From NCBI RefSeq assembly GCF_022354825.1, contig NZ_CP031168.1, forward strand, positions 1,737,501-1,801,500: a stretch of 64,000 bases of DNA. Reading direction: 5' to 3'. Below the pieces are notes generated by a model. It saw only the letters and a list, made by a program, of their open reading frames with translations. It searched no databases and was not told the DNA's origin. The stretch's first letter is position 1, and each line of letters opens with the position of its first letter. The position numbers and the translations under genes were made by a program. Origin of the DNA: Paenibacillus sp. H1-7 (lineage in GTDB: Bacteria > Bacillota > Bacilli > Paenibacillales > NBRC-103111). Shown here one piece after another: positions 16,625-25,485 of the stretch.

Positions 16625-16661
16625 GCCCAGTTCCTGGTTCTTTGGGAATGGGCTTTTTTTT
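16625..16661 (+). terminator. intrinsic terminator upstream of ytoI
   Basis: GCCCA-TTCC, loop, GGAA-TGGGC is followed by eight T on the plus strand. No plus-strand gene lies directly upstream, so it would stop transcripts entering ytoI or act as an attenuator. Confidence 0.55.
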
Positions 16662-16734
16662 GTGCGGGGAAGCGATTATAATGAAAGATAATACAGATTG
16701 GTACAGAATGTCGAATTGGGGTGTAACAGATTAG

Positions 16735-18081
16735 ATGGATGATACGATTCAGGCGATGCAGGATGCGGCAACCAAGCACGAGCAAATATTGAAACATATC
16801 GAGAGCCTCAAGATCGGGACGAAAATATCGGTGCGCAAAATTGCCGAAAAGCTGGAAGTGAGCGAAGGGACGGCTTATCGCGCGATTAAGGAAGCGGACA
16901 ACCTGGGGCTGGTCAGCACGAAGGAGCGGGTCGGAACCGTCCGTGTGGAAAAAAAGCTGCGCGACAACATCGACAAGCTGACCTTTGCCGAAGTGGTCAA
17001 CATGGTGGACGGAGAAGTGCTTGGAGGCGTCGGGGGACTCCACAAAACCTTGAACAAATTCGTCATAGGCGCCATGCAGCAGGATGCGATGATGCGGTAT
17101 ATCGATGCGGGCAGCCTGCTGATCGTCGGCAACCGGAGCAAGGCGCATTCGTGTGCGCTGGAGCAAGGGGCAGGCGTGCTTATTACAGGGGGATTCTCTA
17201 CAAGCGAGGAAGTAAAGAAGCTGGCGGACCAGCTGGAGCTCCCGATCATTTCGAGCAGCTACGACACATTCACCGTGGCGTCCATGATCAATCGGGCTAT
17301 TTACGACCGGCTGATCAAGAAGAAAATATTGCTGATCGAGGATATCGTTCCGTCGCCGATGCAGGTATACGTGCTGAAAGGGCACCATACGCTGAAGGAT
17401 TGGCAGCAGCTTCATGAGCGGACGGGTCACGGGCGGTTTCCGGTCGTCGACGAATGGAACCGGGTCATTGGAATGATCACTTCGAAGGATTTGATCGGAG
17501 CGGAACCGGAGCAAACGATTGAAAAGCTGATGACCCGCAATCCGTTGACGGGAAGTCCTAATACGTCTGTAGCGTCAGCAGCTCATATGATGGTGTGGGA
17601 AGGGATCGATCTGCTTCCGGTTGTCGATGCGAATCGGAAGGTGCTTGCCGTCATCAGCCGCAAAGATGTGCTCAAGGCGATGCAGCATATACAACGGCAG
17701 CCGCAGAACGGGCAAACGTTCGAGGATTTGATCTGGTCGGGCTTCAGCGAGGAGCGGACGAAGGAAGGGCAGATCACGTTCCGGGGCACGGTTACCCCGC
17801 AGATGATCAACCGGCTCGGCACGCTGTCCGAGGGAGTGCTCACCATTCTTGCCATACAAGCGGCCTATCATGTCGTGCAGGACGTGAAGAACGGAGAGCT
17901 CGTGATGGACAACATGTCTTCGTATTTCATCAAGCCGGTGCAAATTGACAGCGAAATCCAAATCGTGCCGAAAATGATCGAGCTGAGCCGCAAGTTCGGT
18001 AAAATCGATGTGGAAATTTACCACTCGCAGTCGTTAATCGCCAAGGCCATGCTGACGACCCAATTCATCGACCAGGCTTAA
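16735..18081 (+). CDS. ytoI: YtoI-like HTH-DRTGG-CBS-hotdog protein
   Basis: The 448-residue product has four parts: a winged HTH of the DeoR/GntR type (TKISVRKIAEKLEVSEGTAYRAI, about 28-50), a DRTGG domain (about 85-190), two CBS modules (about 200-315, with GRFPVVDEWNRVIGMITSKD and LLPVVDANRKVLAVISRKD), and a C-terminal hotdog/4HBT-like domain. This order is that of B. subtilis YtoI. CBS pairs usually bind adenine nucleotides, so a nucleotide-sensing regulator is likely, but no target is established. It lies next to ytpI, as in B. subtilis. The ribosome binding site (GGGGTG) is weak. A T-tailed hairpin sits 75 bases upstream. Confidence 0.87.
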   Translation: MDDTIQAMQDAATKHEQILKHIESLKIGTKISVRKIAEKLEVSEGTAYRAIKEADNLGLVSTKERVGTVRVEKKLRDNIDKLTFAEVVNMVDGEVLGGVGGLHKTLNKFVIGAMQQDAMMRYIDAGSLLIVGNRSKAHSCALEQGAGVLITGGFSTSEEVKKLADQLELPIISSSYDTFTVASMINRAIYDRLIKKKILLIEDIVPSPMQVYVLKGHHTLKDWQQLHERTGHGRFPVVDEWNRVIGMITSKDLIGAEPEQTIEKLMTRNPLTGSPNTSVASAAHMMVWEGIDLLPVVDANRKVLAVISRKDVLKAMQHIQRQPQNGQTFEDLIWSGFSEERTKEGQITFRGTVTPQMINRLGTLSEGVLTILAIQAAYHVVQDVKNGELVMDNMSSYFIKPVQIDSEIQIVPKMIELSRKFGKIDVEIYHSQSLIAKAMLTTQFIDQA

Positions 18082-18188
18082 TACCGGCCTGTTCGACCGG
18101 CGGGCAGCGGGTGCAGCGACACCTCATGGTCTGATGAATTAGGTGTGAAACGCGCTTGCAAGACCCTATGTCGCAAGCACGAGTCTCG

Positions 18189-18476
18189 CTATTGGCGCGT
18201 AAAGTAGCTGTGATTGCGCAAGCCTGCGAACAGGTTGAACATGCCGAGCAGGAAGCAGACGACTCCGAATACGCGACGGGTGTTGGAGTCGGTGAAGAAG
18301 AACAGCTGGCTCACCGCGATAATAATCAGCATGATGCCCATGGCGATATTCATTCTCGATGCGTACAGCCCTCTCAGCTTCGGATCCTGGCTTCTGCGGG
18401 ACTTGAAGCTGTAGAACAGGGAGACGAGAAGAGTGAGAACGATAACCACGGGCAGTATTTTTTGAATCCATTCCAT
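18189..18476 (-). CDS. ytpI: YtpI-like membrane protein
   Basis: The 95-residue product has three hydrophobic segments (about residues 5-22, 44-62 and 67-85) separated by a basic loop (KSRRSQDPKLRGLYASRMN). Size, topology and position next to ytoI and close to ytrH-ytrI-dnaE match B. subtilis YtpI. The function is unknown. The start is uncertain: the ATG at 18476 has AAAGGA 13 bases upstream, and a GTG at 18488 has it only one base away. It is convergent with ytoI. Confidence 0.75.
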   Translation of the reverse strand: MEWIQKILPVVIVLTLLVSLFYSFKSRRSQDPKLRGLYASRMNIAMGIMLIIIAVSQLFFFTDSNTRRVFGVVCFLLGMFNLFAGLRNHSYFTRQ

Positions 18477-18597
18477 AATAACGGGCACATCCTTTAAACT
18501 AGTCGTTCGATCTCATCTAACTTTACCGATTTTCCCATGGAAAAGCAATGAAAGCGAGACGCCTTTTTCTTATAAGGAGCATGCCTCTTTATCAAAA

Positions 18598-19098
18598 TCA
18601 CATCACCGGTTTCTTGAACACCTCGGCGGTGACCCATACTTTCAGCTCGGTATGGATCAGCAGCATCGTCTTTATGTTAACGACATAATCTTTGTCGAGA
18701 ATGTTGTGATATGTTTTTTTGGACAGCAGGCGCTGGTATACGTGCGGAGTTTCGGCGAAGGTGGCGATTTTCTGTCCTTTGATCACGCTTAATTCGTTGC
18801 GGACACGCTTTTCGAGCTCCTGCATGGTTACCTTATCCAACGGATTCAAGTCGCCGGGCTCGACGACGATATCGATTTGGTTGATCGTGCTCTGCTGGTT
18901 TCTCGTTTTTTTGAAATCGTTCAAATCCGTCAGCAGCTGCTCATTCTCTGCCTGAAGCTCCCGATTTTTAATGATGACGGTATTCAAATGATGATGGTAC
19001 AAGCTCAGGAACAGAGCGCTTCCGATGATGATTCCCGAAATTACCAGTCCCGTCGATTTCAACAGTCCCGTGTAATGCTCAAAGGGTGGAACCTTCAA
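18598..19098 (-). CDS. ytrI: sporulation membrane protein YtrI
   Basis: The 166-residue product has a short cytoplasmic N-terminus, one transmembrane segment (GLVISGIIIGSALFLSLY, about residues 16-33), a coiled-coil stretch (IIKNRELQAENEQLLTDLND) and a C-terminal extracellular domain. In B. subtilis, YtrH and YtrI are made in the mother cell and needed for efficient sporulation. The TTG start has GAGGAGG nine bases upstream and overlaps the ytrH stop (TTGA), so the pair is coupled. A longer frame from 19125 would place this ribosome binding site inside the gene. Confidence 0.82.
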   Translation of the reverse strand: MKVPPFEHYTGLLKSTGLVISGIIIGSALFLSLYHHHLNTVIIKNRELQAENEQLLTDLNDFKKTRNQQSTINQIDIVVEPGDLNPLDKVTMQELEKRVRNELSVIKGQKIATFAETPHVYQRLLSKKTYHNILDKDYVVNIKTMLLIHTELKVWVTAEVFKKPVM

Positions 19099-19427
19099 CT
19101 CGTGCCGCCTCCTCTGCAGATCCATTGGATTAAGGCGGTGCCGGACTGCGCCCCGATGAAGGCAAAGACGATCAGCAAGATTTGTTTGATCGCAGGAGAA
19201 ATGAAGCCTCCGGCCAGATTGCTCTCAATGACGCGCAGCGGATCGATCGTGCCGCCTACGGCAGCTACGAGCGCCCAGATTTTGATCTGCTCGGAGATAA
19301 GCAGCATTCGCTGTGTAGGCGGTTCCATCATCAGTACGGCGGCAATTCCCCCCAGCATCGTGCCCCCGAGCACGACTCCGAACGCTACGAAAAAATCGAA
19401 CACACATTTCGTCAAAAAGCTGACCAT
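19095..19427 (-). CDS. ytrH: sporulation protein YtrH
   Basis: The 110-residue product has three hydrophobic segments, with family features FFVAFGVVLGGTMLGGIAAVLMM near the start and IWALVAAVGGTIDPLRVIESNLAGG in the middle. YtrH acts with YtrI in the mother cell during sporulation in B. subtilis. The pair is divergent from dnaE here, whereas the B. subtilis genes sit next to dnaE with nrnA and ytpI close by. The gene for oligoribonuclease NrnA, which separates ytpI from ytrH in B. subtilis, is not present in this gap. Confidence 0.85.
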   Translation of the reverse strand: MVSFLTKCVFDFFVAFGVVLGGTMLGGIAAVLMMEPPTQRMLLISEQIKIWALVAAVGGTIDPLRVIESNLAGGFISPAIKQILLIVFAFIGAQSGTALIQWICRGGGTS

Positions 19428-19552
19428 TCCAGAATGCCTCCTTTTTCCACTGCGTGAACCTTTGACAACCCTACTTGTCTAATCTATGGTACAAGTGTTC
19501 GCATTATGATAAAATAAAAAGAAAGTTTTTCGGCAAAGGGAGGCGGCCTTAG

Positions 19553-22500
19553 GTGAGTGACTTCGTCCACCTGCATGTACATAGCGAATACAGTCTGCTG
19601 GACGGCGCGGCGCGCATCGACGATCTGGTTGGACAAGCGGCCGGGCTCGGCATGAAGGCGCTGGCACTGACCGATCATGGCGTCATGTACGGCGCCATAC
19701 CTTTTTATAAAGCCTGCAAGCAGCACGGCGTCAAGCCGATTATAGGCTGCGAGGTTTACTATACGGCCGGGTCGATCCGAGACAAAGGAACAAGGCAGGA
19801 GCAGCCGATCTACCATTTGATCCTGCTTGCCAAGAACGAGACCGGCTACCGCAATTTGATGAAGCTGTGCTCCATCGGGCATTTGCAGGGCTATCATTAC
19901 AAGCCGCGCATCGACGCGCATCATTTGGCACAGCATGCGGAGGGGCTTATATGCACCAGCTCGTGCCTTGGCAGCGAGGTATCGCAGCATTTGCTGCACG
20001 GACGGTACGAGGAGGCCAAGGCGGCGGCAAACCGGTACCGCGACATGTTCGGAGACGATTTCTTCCTGGAGCTTCAGGACCATGGTCTGATGGAGCAAAA
20101 GAAAGTGATGCAGAGCATGATCCAGCTGAGCGCCGAGACCGGCATCCCGCTTATCGCAACGAACGACGTTCACTACGTGAGAGAGCAGGACGCTCAGGTT
20201 CAAGATATACTGCTGTGCATCGGCACGGGCAAAACCGTCGACGATACGGAGCGGCTGAAATTCCCTTCGACCCAGCTGTATTTGAAAAGCGACGAGGAAA
20301 TGAAGCGGTTGTTCCTGCATGTTCCGCAGGCTATCAAAAATACGCGGATCGTGGCGGAACGCTGCAATCTGGAGCTCGAATTCGGCCGTTCGATTTTGCC
20401 GCAATTTGAGCCGATTCCCGATCATGCGACAGCAGGGAGCTATCTTGCCGAGCTATGCCGGGAGGGGCTTGTGTCGCGGTACTCGCAACTGCCTCAATGG
20501 GAGGATGCAAGCTATCGGAGCCGTCTCGACGAGAGACTGGATTACGAGCTTTCCGTCATCGAGCGGATGGGCTACTCCGACTACTTTTTGATCGTGTGGG
20601 ATTTCATCCGTTTCGCGCATGAGAAGGGCATCGTCACCGGGCCGGGAAGGGGATCGTCGGCGGGAAGCCTTGTCGCCTACGTGCTGCGGATTACGGATGT
20701 GGATCCGATCCGGTATCATTTGCTGTTTGAGCGGTTTTTGAATCCGGAGCGGGTATCGATGCCGGATATCGATATTGACTTTAACGACGTGCGGCGCGAC
20801 GAGGTGATCGATTACGTCGTAGGGAAGTACGGCCATGAACGGGTGGCGCAGATCATAACGTTCGGAACGATGGCGGCCAAAGCGGCCGTACGCGATGTCG
20901 GGCGGGTGCTGAACCTGCCGTATAACGAGGTGGACCGCGCGGCCAAAATGATCCCGCATCAGCTCGGGATGACGCTGGCGGAAGCCATCGAGGCGAACCC
21001 CGATCTGAAGGCGCTGGCGGCTCGACAGCCCAAAACCGAAGAGCTGCTGCAGCTGGCGATGAAGGTGGAGGGCATGCCGCGCCATGCTTCCACTCACGCT
21101 GCGGGGGTAGTCATATCGCGCGAGCCGCTGACGCAGTACGTGCCGCTGCAGGAGGGCAATGAGCAGACGGCGCTTACGCAATACCCGATGGAGCATCTCG
21201 AGTCGATAGGCTTGCTGAAGATGGACTTCCTCGGCTTGAGAACGCTGTCCATTATCGAACGGACGCTGCAATGGGTCAAGGAACAGACGGGAGCCGACAT
21301 CGACTTCCACAAGCTGCCGATGGACGACCCGGCGACTTATGAGCTCCTGAGCAGAGGGGATACCACCGGCGTATTCCAGCTGGAGTCTCCGGGGATGAGG
21401 AGAGTGCTCAAGGATCTCAAGCCTAGCGAATTCGAGGATATTATTTCGGTAAACGCGTTGTACCGGCCGGGTCCGATGGAATTTATCCCGCGTTACATTC
21501 AAGGCAAGCACGGGCGAATCCAGGTGGAGTATCCGCATCCGGACCTGGAGCCGATACTGCGCGATACGTACGGCATTATCGTCTACCAGGAGCAAATCAT
21601 GCAGATTGCTTCCAAAATGGCGGGCTTCAGCCTGGGCGAAGCCGACTTGCTCCGGCGCGCCGTCAGCAAGAAGAAGCGCGAAGTATTGGACGAGGAGCGC
21701 GCCCATTTCGTCAAGGGCAGCGTGTCGCAGGGCTATACGGAAGCCGATGCGAACAAGGTGTACGATATGATCGTCCGCTTCGCCGATTACGGCTTCCCGC
21801 GCGCGCATGCGACGGCTTACGGGGTGCTGGCGTTCCAGACCGCCTACCTGAAGGCGCACTACCCCGTGCAGTTCATGGCGTCGATGCTGACGGCGGTGAT
21901 GGGCAGCCACAACAAAGTGGCTGAATACGTCGACGAATGCCGCCGGATGGGCATCGCCGTGCTGCCGCCGGACGTGAACGAGAGCGGCGTCATCTTTACG
22001 CCTGTGGCGAACAGCGGAGGCGCCGGCTCGAAGGCCGCCGGGCAGCAGGACGCCATCGCCTCCGCTGCGGAGGCGGGCCGCGAAGGCAGCGCAACGGCTT
22101 CGGCGGCTGCGTCTGCCACGGCGCCAACGGCTGCGGCCGAGGCCACGACATCCGGCGCGGGCGCGGCGATCCGCTTCGGCCTAGGGGCGGTGAAGAACGT
22201 CGGCACGCATGCGATCGATTCGATCATGCAGCAGCGCGGCGGCGAAGCCGGCCCGTACGAGAGCCTGATCGACCTTTGCCGGCGTGTCGACCTGCGCGTG
22301 TGCAACAAGCGCGTGCTCGAATCGCTCATCCAGAGCGGGGCGACGGATACGCTGCCGGGCCACCGCGCCCAGCAGCTCGCGATGCTCGAAGCCACGATGG
22401 AGGCTGCCGTCAAATGGCGCAAGGAGCGCGACGATCTGCAGCTGCACTTGTTCGGCTTTGTCGAAGAAGTGAACTGGGAGGTCGAATATCCCGATATTCG

Positions 22501-23332
22501 GCCGTTCACGATGACGCAGCAGCTGGAGCTGGAGAAGGAGCTGCTCGGGCTGTACATTTCCGGCAGCCCGCTTGACGATTACGAGGAAGCGCTCCGTGCG
22601 CTGGACCACGATCCGCTGCATTATTTGCCGGAGCTGCCCGATCACAGCGAAGTCATCGTGGCAGGCATGGTAGTGACGAGCAAGACCATCGTCACCAAGA
22701 AAGGGCAGCCGATGGCGTTCATGGAGCTGGAGGACCGCGTCGCCAAGGTTGAGGTCGTCCTGTTTCCCGAGGTATGGAAGCAGTTTGCGCCGCTGGTGCA
22801 AAAGGGCAAACCGCTGCTCGTGAGAGCCAAGCTGCAGCATGGGGACGAGGACGTGAAGCTGCTGGCGGATCAGGTATTTGCCCTCGGCGATCCGGATCTC
22901 GCTAAGAAAGCGGCCCGGCGCCCGGCTGTGAAGGATACGGCGCGCAGCCAGCCTACCGCAGCCGCACAGGGCGGCGGCAAATCGGCGGTGCCGGTCACGG
23001 CTGCTGCCGTGCAGAGCGCTCCGAAGGCCGCTTCACCCGTGCAGCAGCGCAGAGAGCCGGCTCCATCCGGCAGCCAGGCGTCTGCAGGGACGAGACAGGC
23101 GCGGGAGCAAAGGGTGTACGTCAAAATATCGGCCGATCACGAACAGCCCCACGTGCTTGCGCGCCTCAAGGAGATGCTTCTGGATCACGAAGGTCCGCTC
23201 CCGGTCATTCTCTACTACGAGAAAAGCCAGAAGACGCTCCGGCTGAGCGACCAATTCAAAGTGAAGCCTTCTCCGAAGCTGTTTCAAGCAATGGAAGAAC
23301 TGCTAGGTAAAGAAACCGTAAAAGTGAAATAA
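19553..23332 (+). CDS. dnaE: DNA polymerase III alpha subunit DnaE
   Basis: This is the DnaE-type replicative polymerase; in Gram-positives it extends primers before PolC takes over. It has an N-terminal PHP domain (FVHLHVHSEYSLLDG, residues 4-18), the catalytic palm with PDIDIDF near residues 404-410, a tandem HhH region, an OB domain (EVIVAGMVVTSKTIVTKKG, about 1033-1055) and a C-terminal domain. At 1259 residues it is longer than B. subtilis DnaE (about 1115). The excess lies in two low-complexity Ala-rich segments, about residues 822-868 and 1121-1186. The GTG start has GGAGG nine bases upstream. The gene is divergent from ytrH-ytrI. Confidence 0.96.
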   Translation: MSDFVHLHVHSEYSLLDGAARIDDLVGQAAGLGMKALALTDHGVMYGAIPFYKACKQHGVKPIIGCEVYYTAGSIRDKGTRQEQPIYHLILLAKNETGYRNLMKLCSIGHLQGYHYKPRIDAHHLAQHAEGLICTSSCLGSEVSQHLLHGRYEEAKAAANRYRDMFGDDFFLELQDHGLMEQKKVMQSMIQLSAETGIPLIATNDVHYVREQDAQVQDILLCIGTGKTVDDTERLKFPSTQLYLKSDEEMKRLFLHVPQAIKNTRIVAERCNLELEFGRSILPQFEPIPDHATAGSYLAELCREGLVSRYSQLPQWEDASYRSRLDERLDYELSVIERMGYSDYFLIVWDFIRFAHEKGIVTGPGRGSSAGSLVAYVLRITDVDPIRYHLLFERFLNPERVSMPDIDIDFNDVRRDEVIDYVVGKYGHERVAQIITFGTMAAKAAVRDVGRVLNLPYNEVDRAAKMIPHQLGMTLAEAIEANPDLKALAARQPKTEELLQLAMKVEGMPRHASTHAAGVVISREPLTQYVPLQEGNEQTALTQYPMEHLESIGLLKMDFLGLRTLSIIERTLQWVKEQTGADIDFHKLPMDDPATYELLSRGDTTGVFQLESPGMRRVLKDLKPSEFEDIISVNALYRPGPMEFIPRYIQGKHGRIQVEYPHPDLEPILRDTYGIIVYQEQIMQIASKMAGFSLGEADLLRRAVSKKKREVLDEERAHFVKGSVSQGYTEADANKVYDMIVRFADYGFPRAHATAYGVLAFQTAYLKAHYPVQFMASMLTAVMGSHNKVAEYVDECRRMGIAVLPPDVNESGVIFTPVANSGGAGSKAAGQQDAIASAAEAGREGSATASAAASATAPTAAAEATTSGAGAAIRFGLGAVKNVGTHAIDSIMQQRGGEAGPYESLIDLCRRVDLRVCNKRVLESLIQSGATDTLPGHRAQQLAMLEATMEAAVKWRKERDDLQLHLFGFVEEVNWEVEYPDIRPFTMTQQLELEKELLGLYISGSPLDDYEEALRALDHDPLHYLPELPDHSEVIVAGMVVTSKTIVTKKGQPMAFMELEDRVAKVEVVLFPEVWKQFAPLVQKGKPLLVRAKLQHGDEDVKLLADQVFALGDPDLAKKAARRPAVKDTARSQPTAAAQGGGKSAVPVTAAAVQSAPKAASPVQQRREPAPSGSQASAGTRQAREQRVYVKISADHEQPHVLARLKEMLLDHEGPLPVILYYEKSQKTLRLSDQFKVKPSPKLFQAMEELLGKETVKVK

Positions 23333-23368
23333 TCAACGCCTCCTAAGCATACATTTAGTAACCCGGAT

Positions 23369-23433
23369 CGTCTTTGGCATCGAATACGATTTCCCATGAT
23401 CGTAAGCAACGGCAGCGGCTGCTTCCAAAGACG
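23369..23433. other. three-way-junction-like inverted repeat after dnaE
   Basis: A perfect 9-bp closing stem (CGTCTTTGG 23369-23377, CCAAAGACG 23425-23433) encloses two smaller hairpins. One is TACGAT/ATCGTA with an 8-base loop (23385-23404); the other is AGCA/TGCT (23405-23423). There is no T-run, so it is not a standard terminator. It could be a structured RNA or the end of the dnaE transcript. Confidence 0.35.
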
Positions 23434-23541
23434 CCGTTCGTTGTCTTAACAGCTTGTCCTGACACTTACTAGGATGAGTTGGCACGAGTCCAGGGACATT
23501 GACTCCGGTTAGTAGATGGATTCCAGAGGAGGCGTTGTTTC

Positions 23542-24099
23542 ATGTCGCATCAGCACATTGTCGAATGGTTGGAAAAACGGGGCGTAACGATCGAACGCAT
23601 CGCCGATATCGTATGGAAGCTGCAGCTTCCGTACAATCCTCAATTGAAAAAAGAAGCCTGCGTCGACAGCGTGCTGGCCATCCTGAAGAAGCGCGAGGTT
23701 CAATATTCGTTATGTACAGGTATCGCACTGGATGAATTGGCTGAGAAAAAGCTGCTTCCCGAGCCGCTTCAATCGATAATGGAGCGGGACGAATCGCTGT
23801 ATGGCGTCGACGAGACGCTGGCTCTCGGAATCGTTCATGTATACGGTATGATCGGTTTGACCAGCTTCGGCTATTTGGATAAGGAAAAGATCGGCATCAT
23901 TCGCGAGCTGAACGACAATAAATCCCATATTCACGTATTTCTCGACGATCTCGTGGCAGGGTTGGCTGCGGCTGCGTCTGCCCGAATCGCCCACAAGCAT
24001 CAGGACCGGCTCGACATGGAAGCGGCGGCATCAAGCGGCACTGACAAACCGGAGCCGGCTGCATCCGGAGATGAAGATGTCCAAGACGCAGCACCCTAA
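23542..24099 (+). CDS. phosphatidylglycerophosphatase A family protein (YutG-like)
   Basis: The 185-residue product resembles the PgpA/YutG family: an N-terminal helical region, then GIALDELAEKKLLPEPLQ, GVDETLALGIVHVYGMIGLTSFGYLDKEKIG, and HVFLDDLVAGLAAAASARIAH near residues 133-155. PgpA proteins dephosphorylate phosphatidylglycerol phosphate. The C-terminal 30 residues are a low-complexity acidic tail (EAAASSGTDKPEPAASGDE), probably disordered. GAGGAGG precedes the ATG. It lies between dnaE and accD, where B. subtilis has ytsJ. Confidence 0.75.
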   Translation: MSHQHIVEWLEKRGVTIERIADIVWKLQLPYNPQLKKEACVDSVLAILKKREVQYSLCTGIALDELAEKKLLPEPLQSIMERDESLYGVDETLALGIVHVYGMIGLTSFGYLDKEKIGIIRELNDNKSHIHVFLDDLVAGLAAAASARIAHKHQDRLDMEAAASSGTDKPEPAASGDEDVQDAAP

Positions 24100-24261
24100 C
24101 CGTTCGTTTCAGCCAATAATCGCACGAAAAAGCCCGAACATGGCACGGTTATATCTTCTGGTTGTCCGTTATAGCGCGGCGTAATAGGAGAAAGTTCGAC
24201 CGGATTCGAATCGATCCGGAAGGCGCGCCATACCGCCCGCGAGGACGCTTGCAACCCTTTC

Positions 24262-24291
24262 TTGCGGGAAAAAGTGAAGATATGATATCAT
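24262..24291 (+). promoter_or_regulatory. promoter of the accDA-pyk operon
   Basis: -35 TTGCGG (24262-24267) and -10 TATCAT (24286-24291) are separated by 18 bases. The -10 overlaps the perfect palindrome ATGATATCAT (24282-24291), a possible operator half. The rest of 24100-24321 holds nothing I can support. Confidence 0.45.
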
Positions 24292-24321
24292 TAGTGCATT
24301 ATGTTCGGGAGGTCTTTTTTC

Positions 24322-24513
24322 ATGTGGACCGTTATATATATAGCTCCTACTACAAAAATTGCAGACAGAATCAAGCAGAAACTGACGGAAGAGGGCTTTC
24401 TTGTTCAGGTACGGGCCATTAACATGACGAAAAATCAATTTGAAATCTTAGTCCCGGAAGGTGAACTGGAAGAAGTTCAAGATGTGTTGAATTCCATACT
24501 GCATAGATCTTAA
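24322..24513 (+). CDS. small conserved-looking protein before accD
   Basis: The 63-residue product is MWTVIYIAPTTKIAD followed by KQKLTEEGFLVQVR and a C-terminal FEILVPEGELEEVQDVLNSIL. The beta-alpha-beta pattern resembles the small DUF2007-like 'signal-transducing' fold, in which a value is read along the first strand and a turn. The ATG at 24322 has GGGAGG nine bases upstream; a longer frame to 24301 is not supported. It is 48 bases before accD and probably in the same transcript. I cannot name a function. Confidence 0.65.
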   Translation: MWTVIYIAPTTKIADRIKQKLTEEGFLVQVRAINMTKNQFEILVPEGELEEVQDVLNSILHRS

Positions 24514-24561
24514 GCTCCGGAAGGACCGCATTTGAACATCAACCGCAAGCGAGGTGTAAAC

Positions 24562-25485
24562 GTGTCATTTATAGATTTGTTTCAGAAGAAGAGAAAATAT
24601 GCAACAATTCCTAGCGCAAACCGTACAGTTACCCAATCCGGTGACGGCGGAGAAATCATCCCCGAGGATAAGCCGAAGAGAGAAATTCCCGAAGGCTTAA
24701 TGAATAAATGTCCTCGATGCGCTGCGATTCAGTTTACAAAGGAATTGGACAAAAACTTGAAGGTATGTACCTCCTGCGGGTATCACTTCAAACTTAGCGC
24801 GGTCGAACGCATTCAGATGGTGATGGATGAGGGCCGCTTTTTTGAATACGACGCCGAACTGGCTTCGGAGGATCCTTTGGGGTTTCCGGATTACGTAGGG
24901 AAATACCGCAAAGCGGTAGATGCCACCGGCATGAACGACGCTGTAATTACAGGCGAAGGAACGATTGGCGGATTTCCGGTCGTTGTAGCCTGCATGAGCT
25001 TCGATTTCATGGGCGGATCGCTCGGATCGGTTGTCGGCGAGAAGATTACGAACGCAATCGAGCATGCTATGCAAAAGCAATATCCGCTGATCATCTTTTC
25101 GACATCGGGCGGCGCAAGAATGCAGGAGAGTATTCTCAGCTTGATGCAGATGGCCAAGACGAGTGCTGCCGTAGCCCGTTTCAACGAGCAGGGCGGACTC
25201 TATATATCCGTAATTACCGATCCGACGTTCGGCGGGGTATCGGCAAGCTTTGCAATGCTTGGTGATTATATTATCGCGGAACCGGGTGCCGCCTTTGGTT
25301 TTACAGGTAAACGGGTTATTGAGCAAACGATCCGCCAGAAGCTTCCGGATAATTTCCAGACGGCGGAATTTAACTTAAATCATGGACAAGTAGATATGGT
25401 CGTAGTACGCAAAGAGATCAAGAACACGCTGACCCGACTGCTGGATCTGCATGTTGTAAAGGGGGATTTGGCAAATGGCCGGTGA
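24562..25485 (+). CDS. accD: acetyl-CoA carboxylase carboxyltransferase subunit beta
   Basis: AccD with AccA transfers the carboxyl group from biotin carboxyl carrier protein to acetyl-CoA, the committed step of fatty acid synthesis. The 307-residue product has an N-terminal zinc ribbon ([10 protein letters not shown] and VCTSCGYHF, four Cys) and the crotonase-like carboxyltransferase core with [12 protein letters not shown] and [11 protein letters not shown]. The GTG start is chosen because [17 protein letters not shown] then aligns with the start of B. subtilis AccD; GAGGTG precedes it. A TTG 30 bases upstream is an alternative. The gene overlaps accA by 11 bases. Confidence 0.94.
   Translation: MSFIDLFQKKRKYATIPSANRTVTQSGDGGEIIPEDKPKREIPEGLMNKCPRCAAIQFTKELDKNLKVCTSCGYHFKLSAVERIQMVMDEGRFFEYDAELASEDPLGFPDYVGKYRKAVDATGMNDAVITGEGTIGGFPVVVACMSFDFMGGSLGSVVGEKITNAIEHAMQKQYPLIIFSTSGGARMQESILSLMQMAKTSAAVARFNEQGGLYISVITDPTFGGVSASFAMLGDYIIAEPGAAFGFTGKRVIEQTIRQKLPDNFQTAEFNLNHGQVDMVVVRKEIKNTLTRLLDLHVVKGDLANGR

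Noticed and set aside
20453..21910. 485-codon frame antisense to dnaE
   Set aside because: The sequence is the complement of conserved polymerase motifs, with no protein features of its own.
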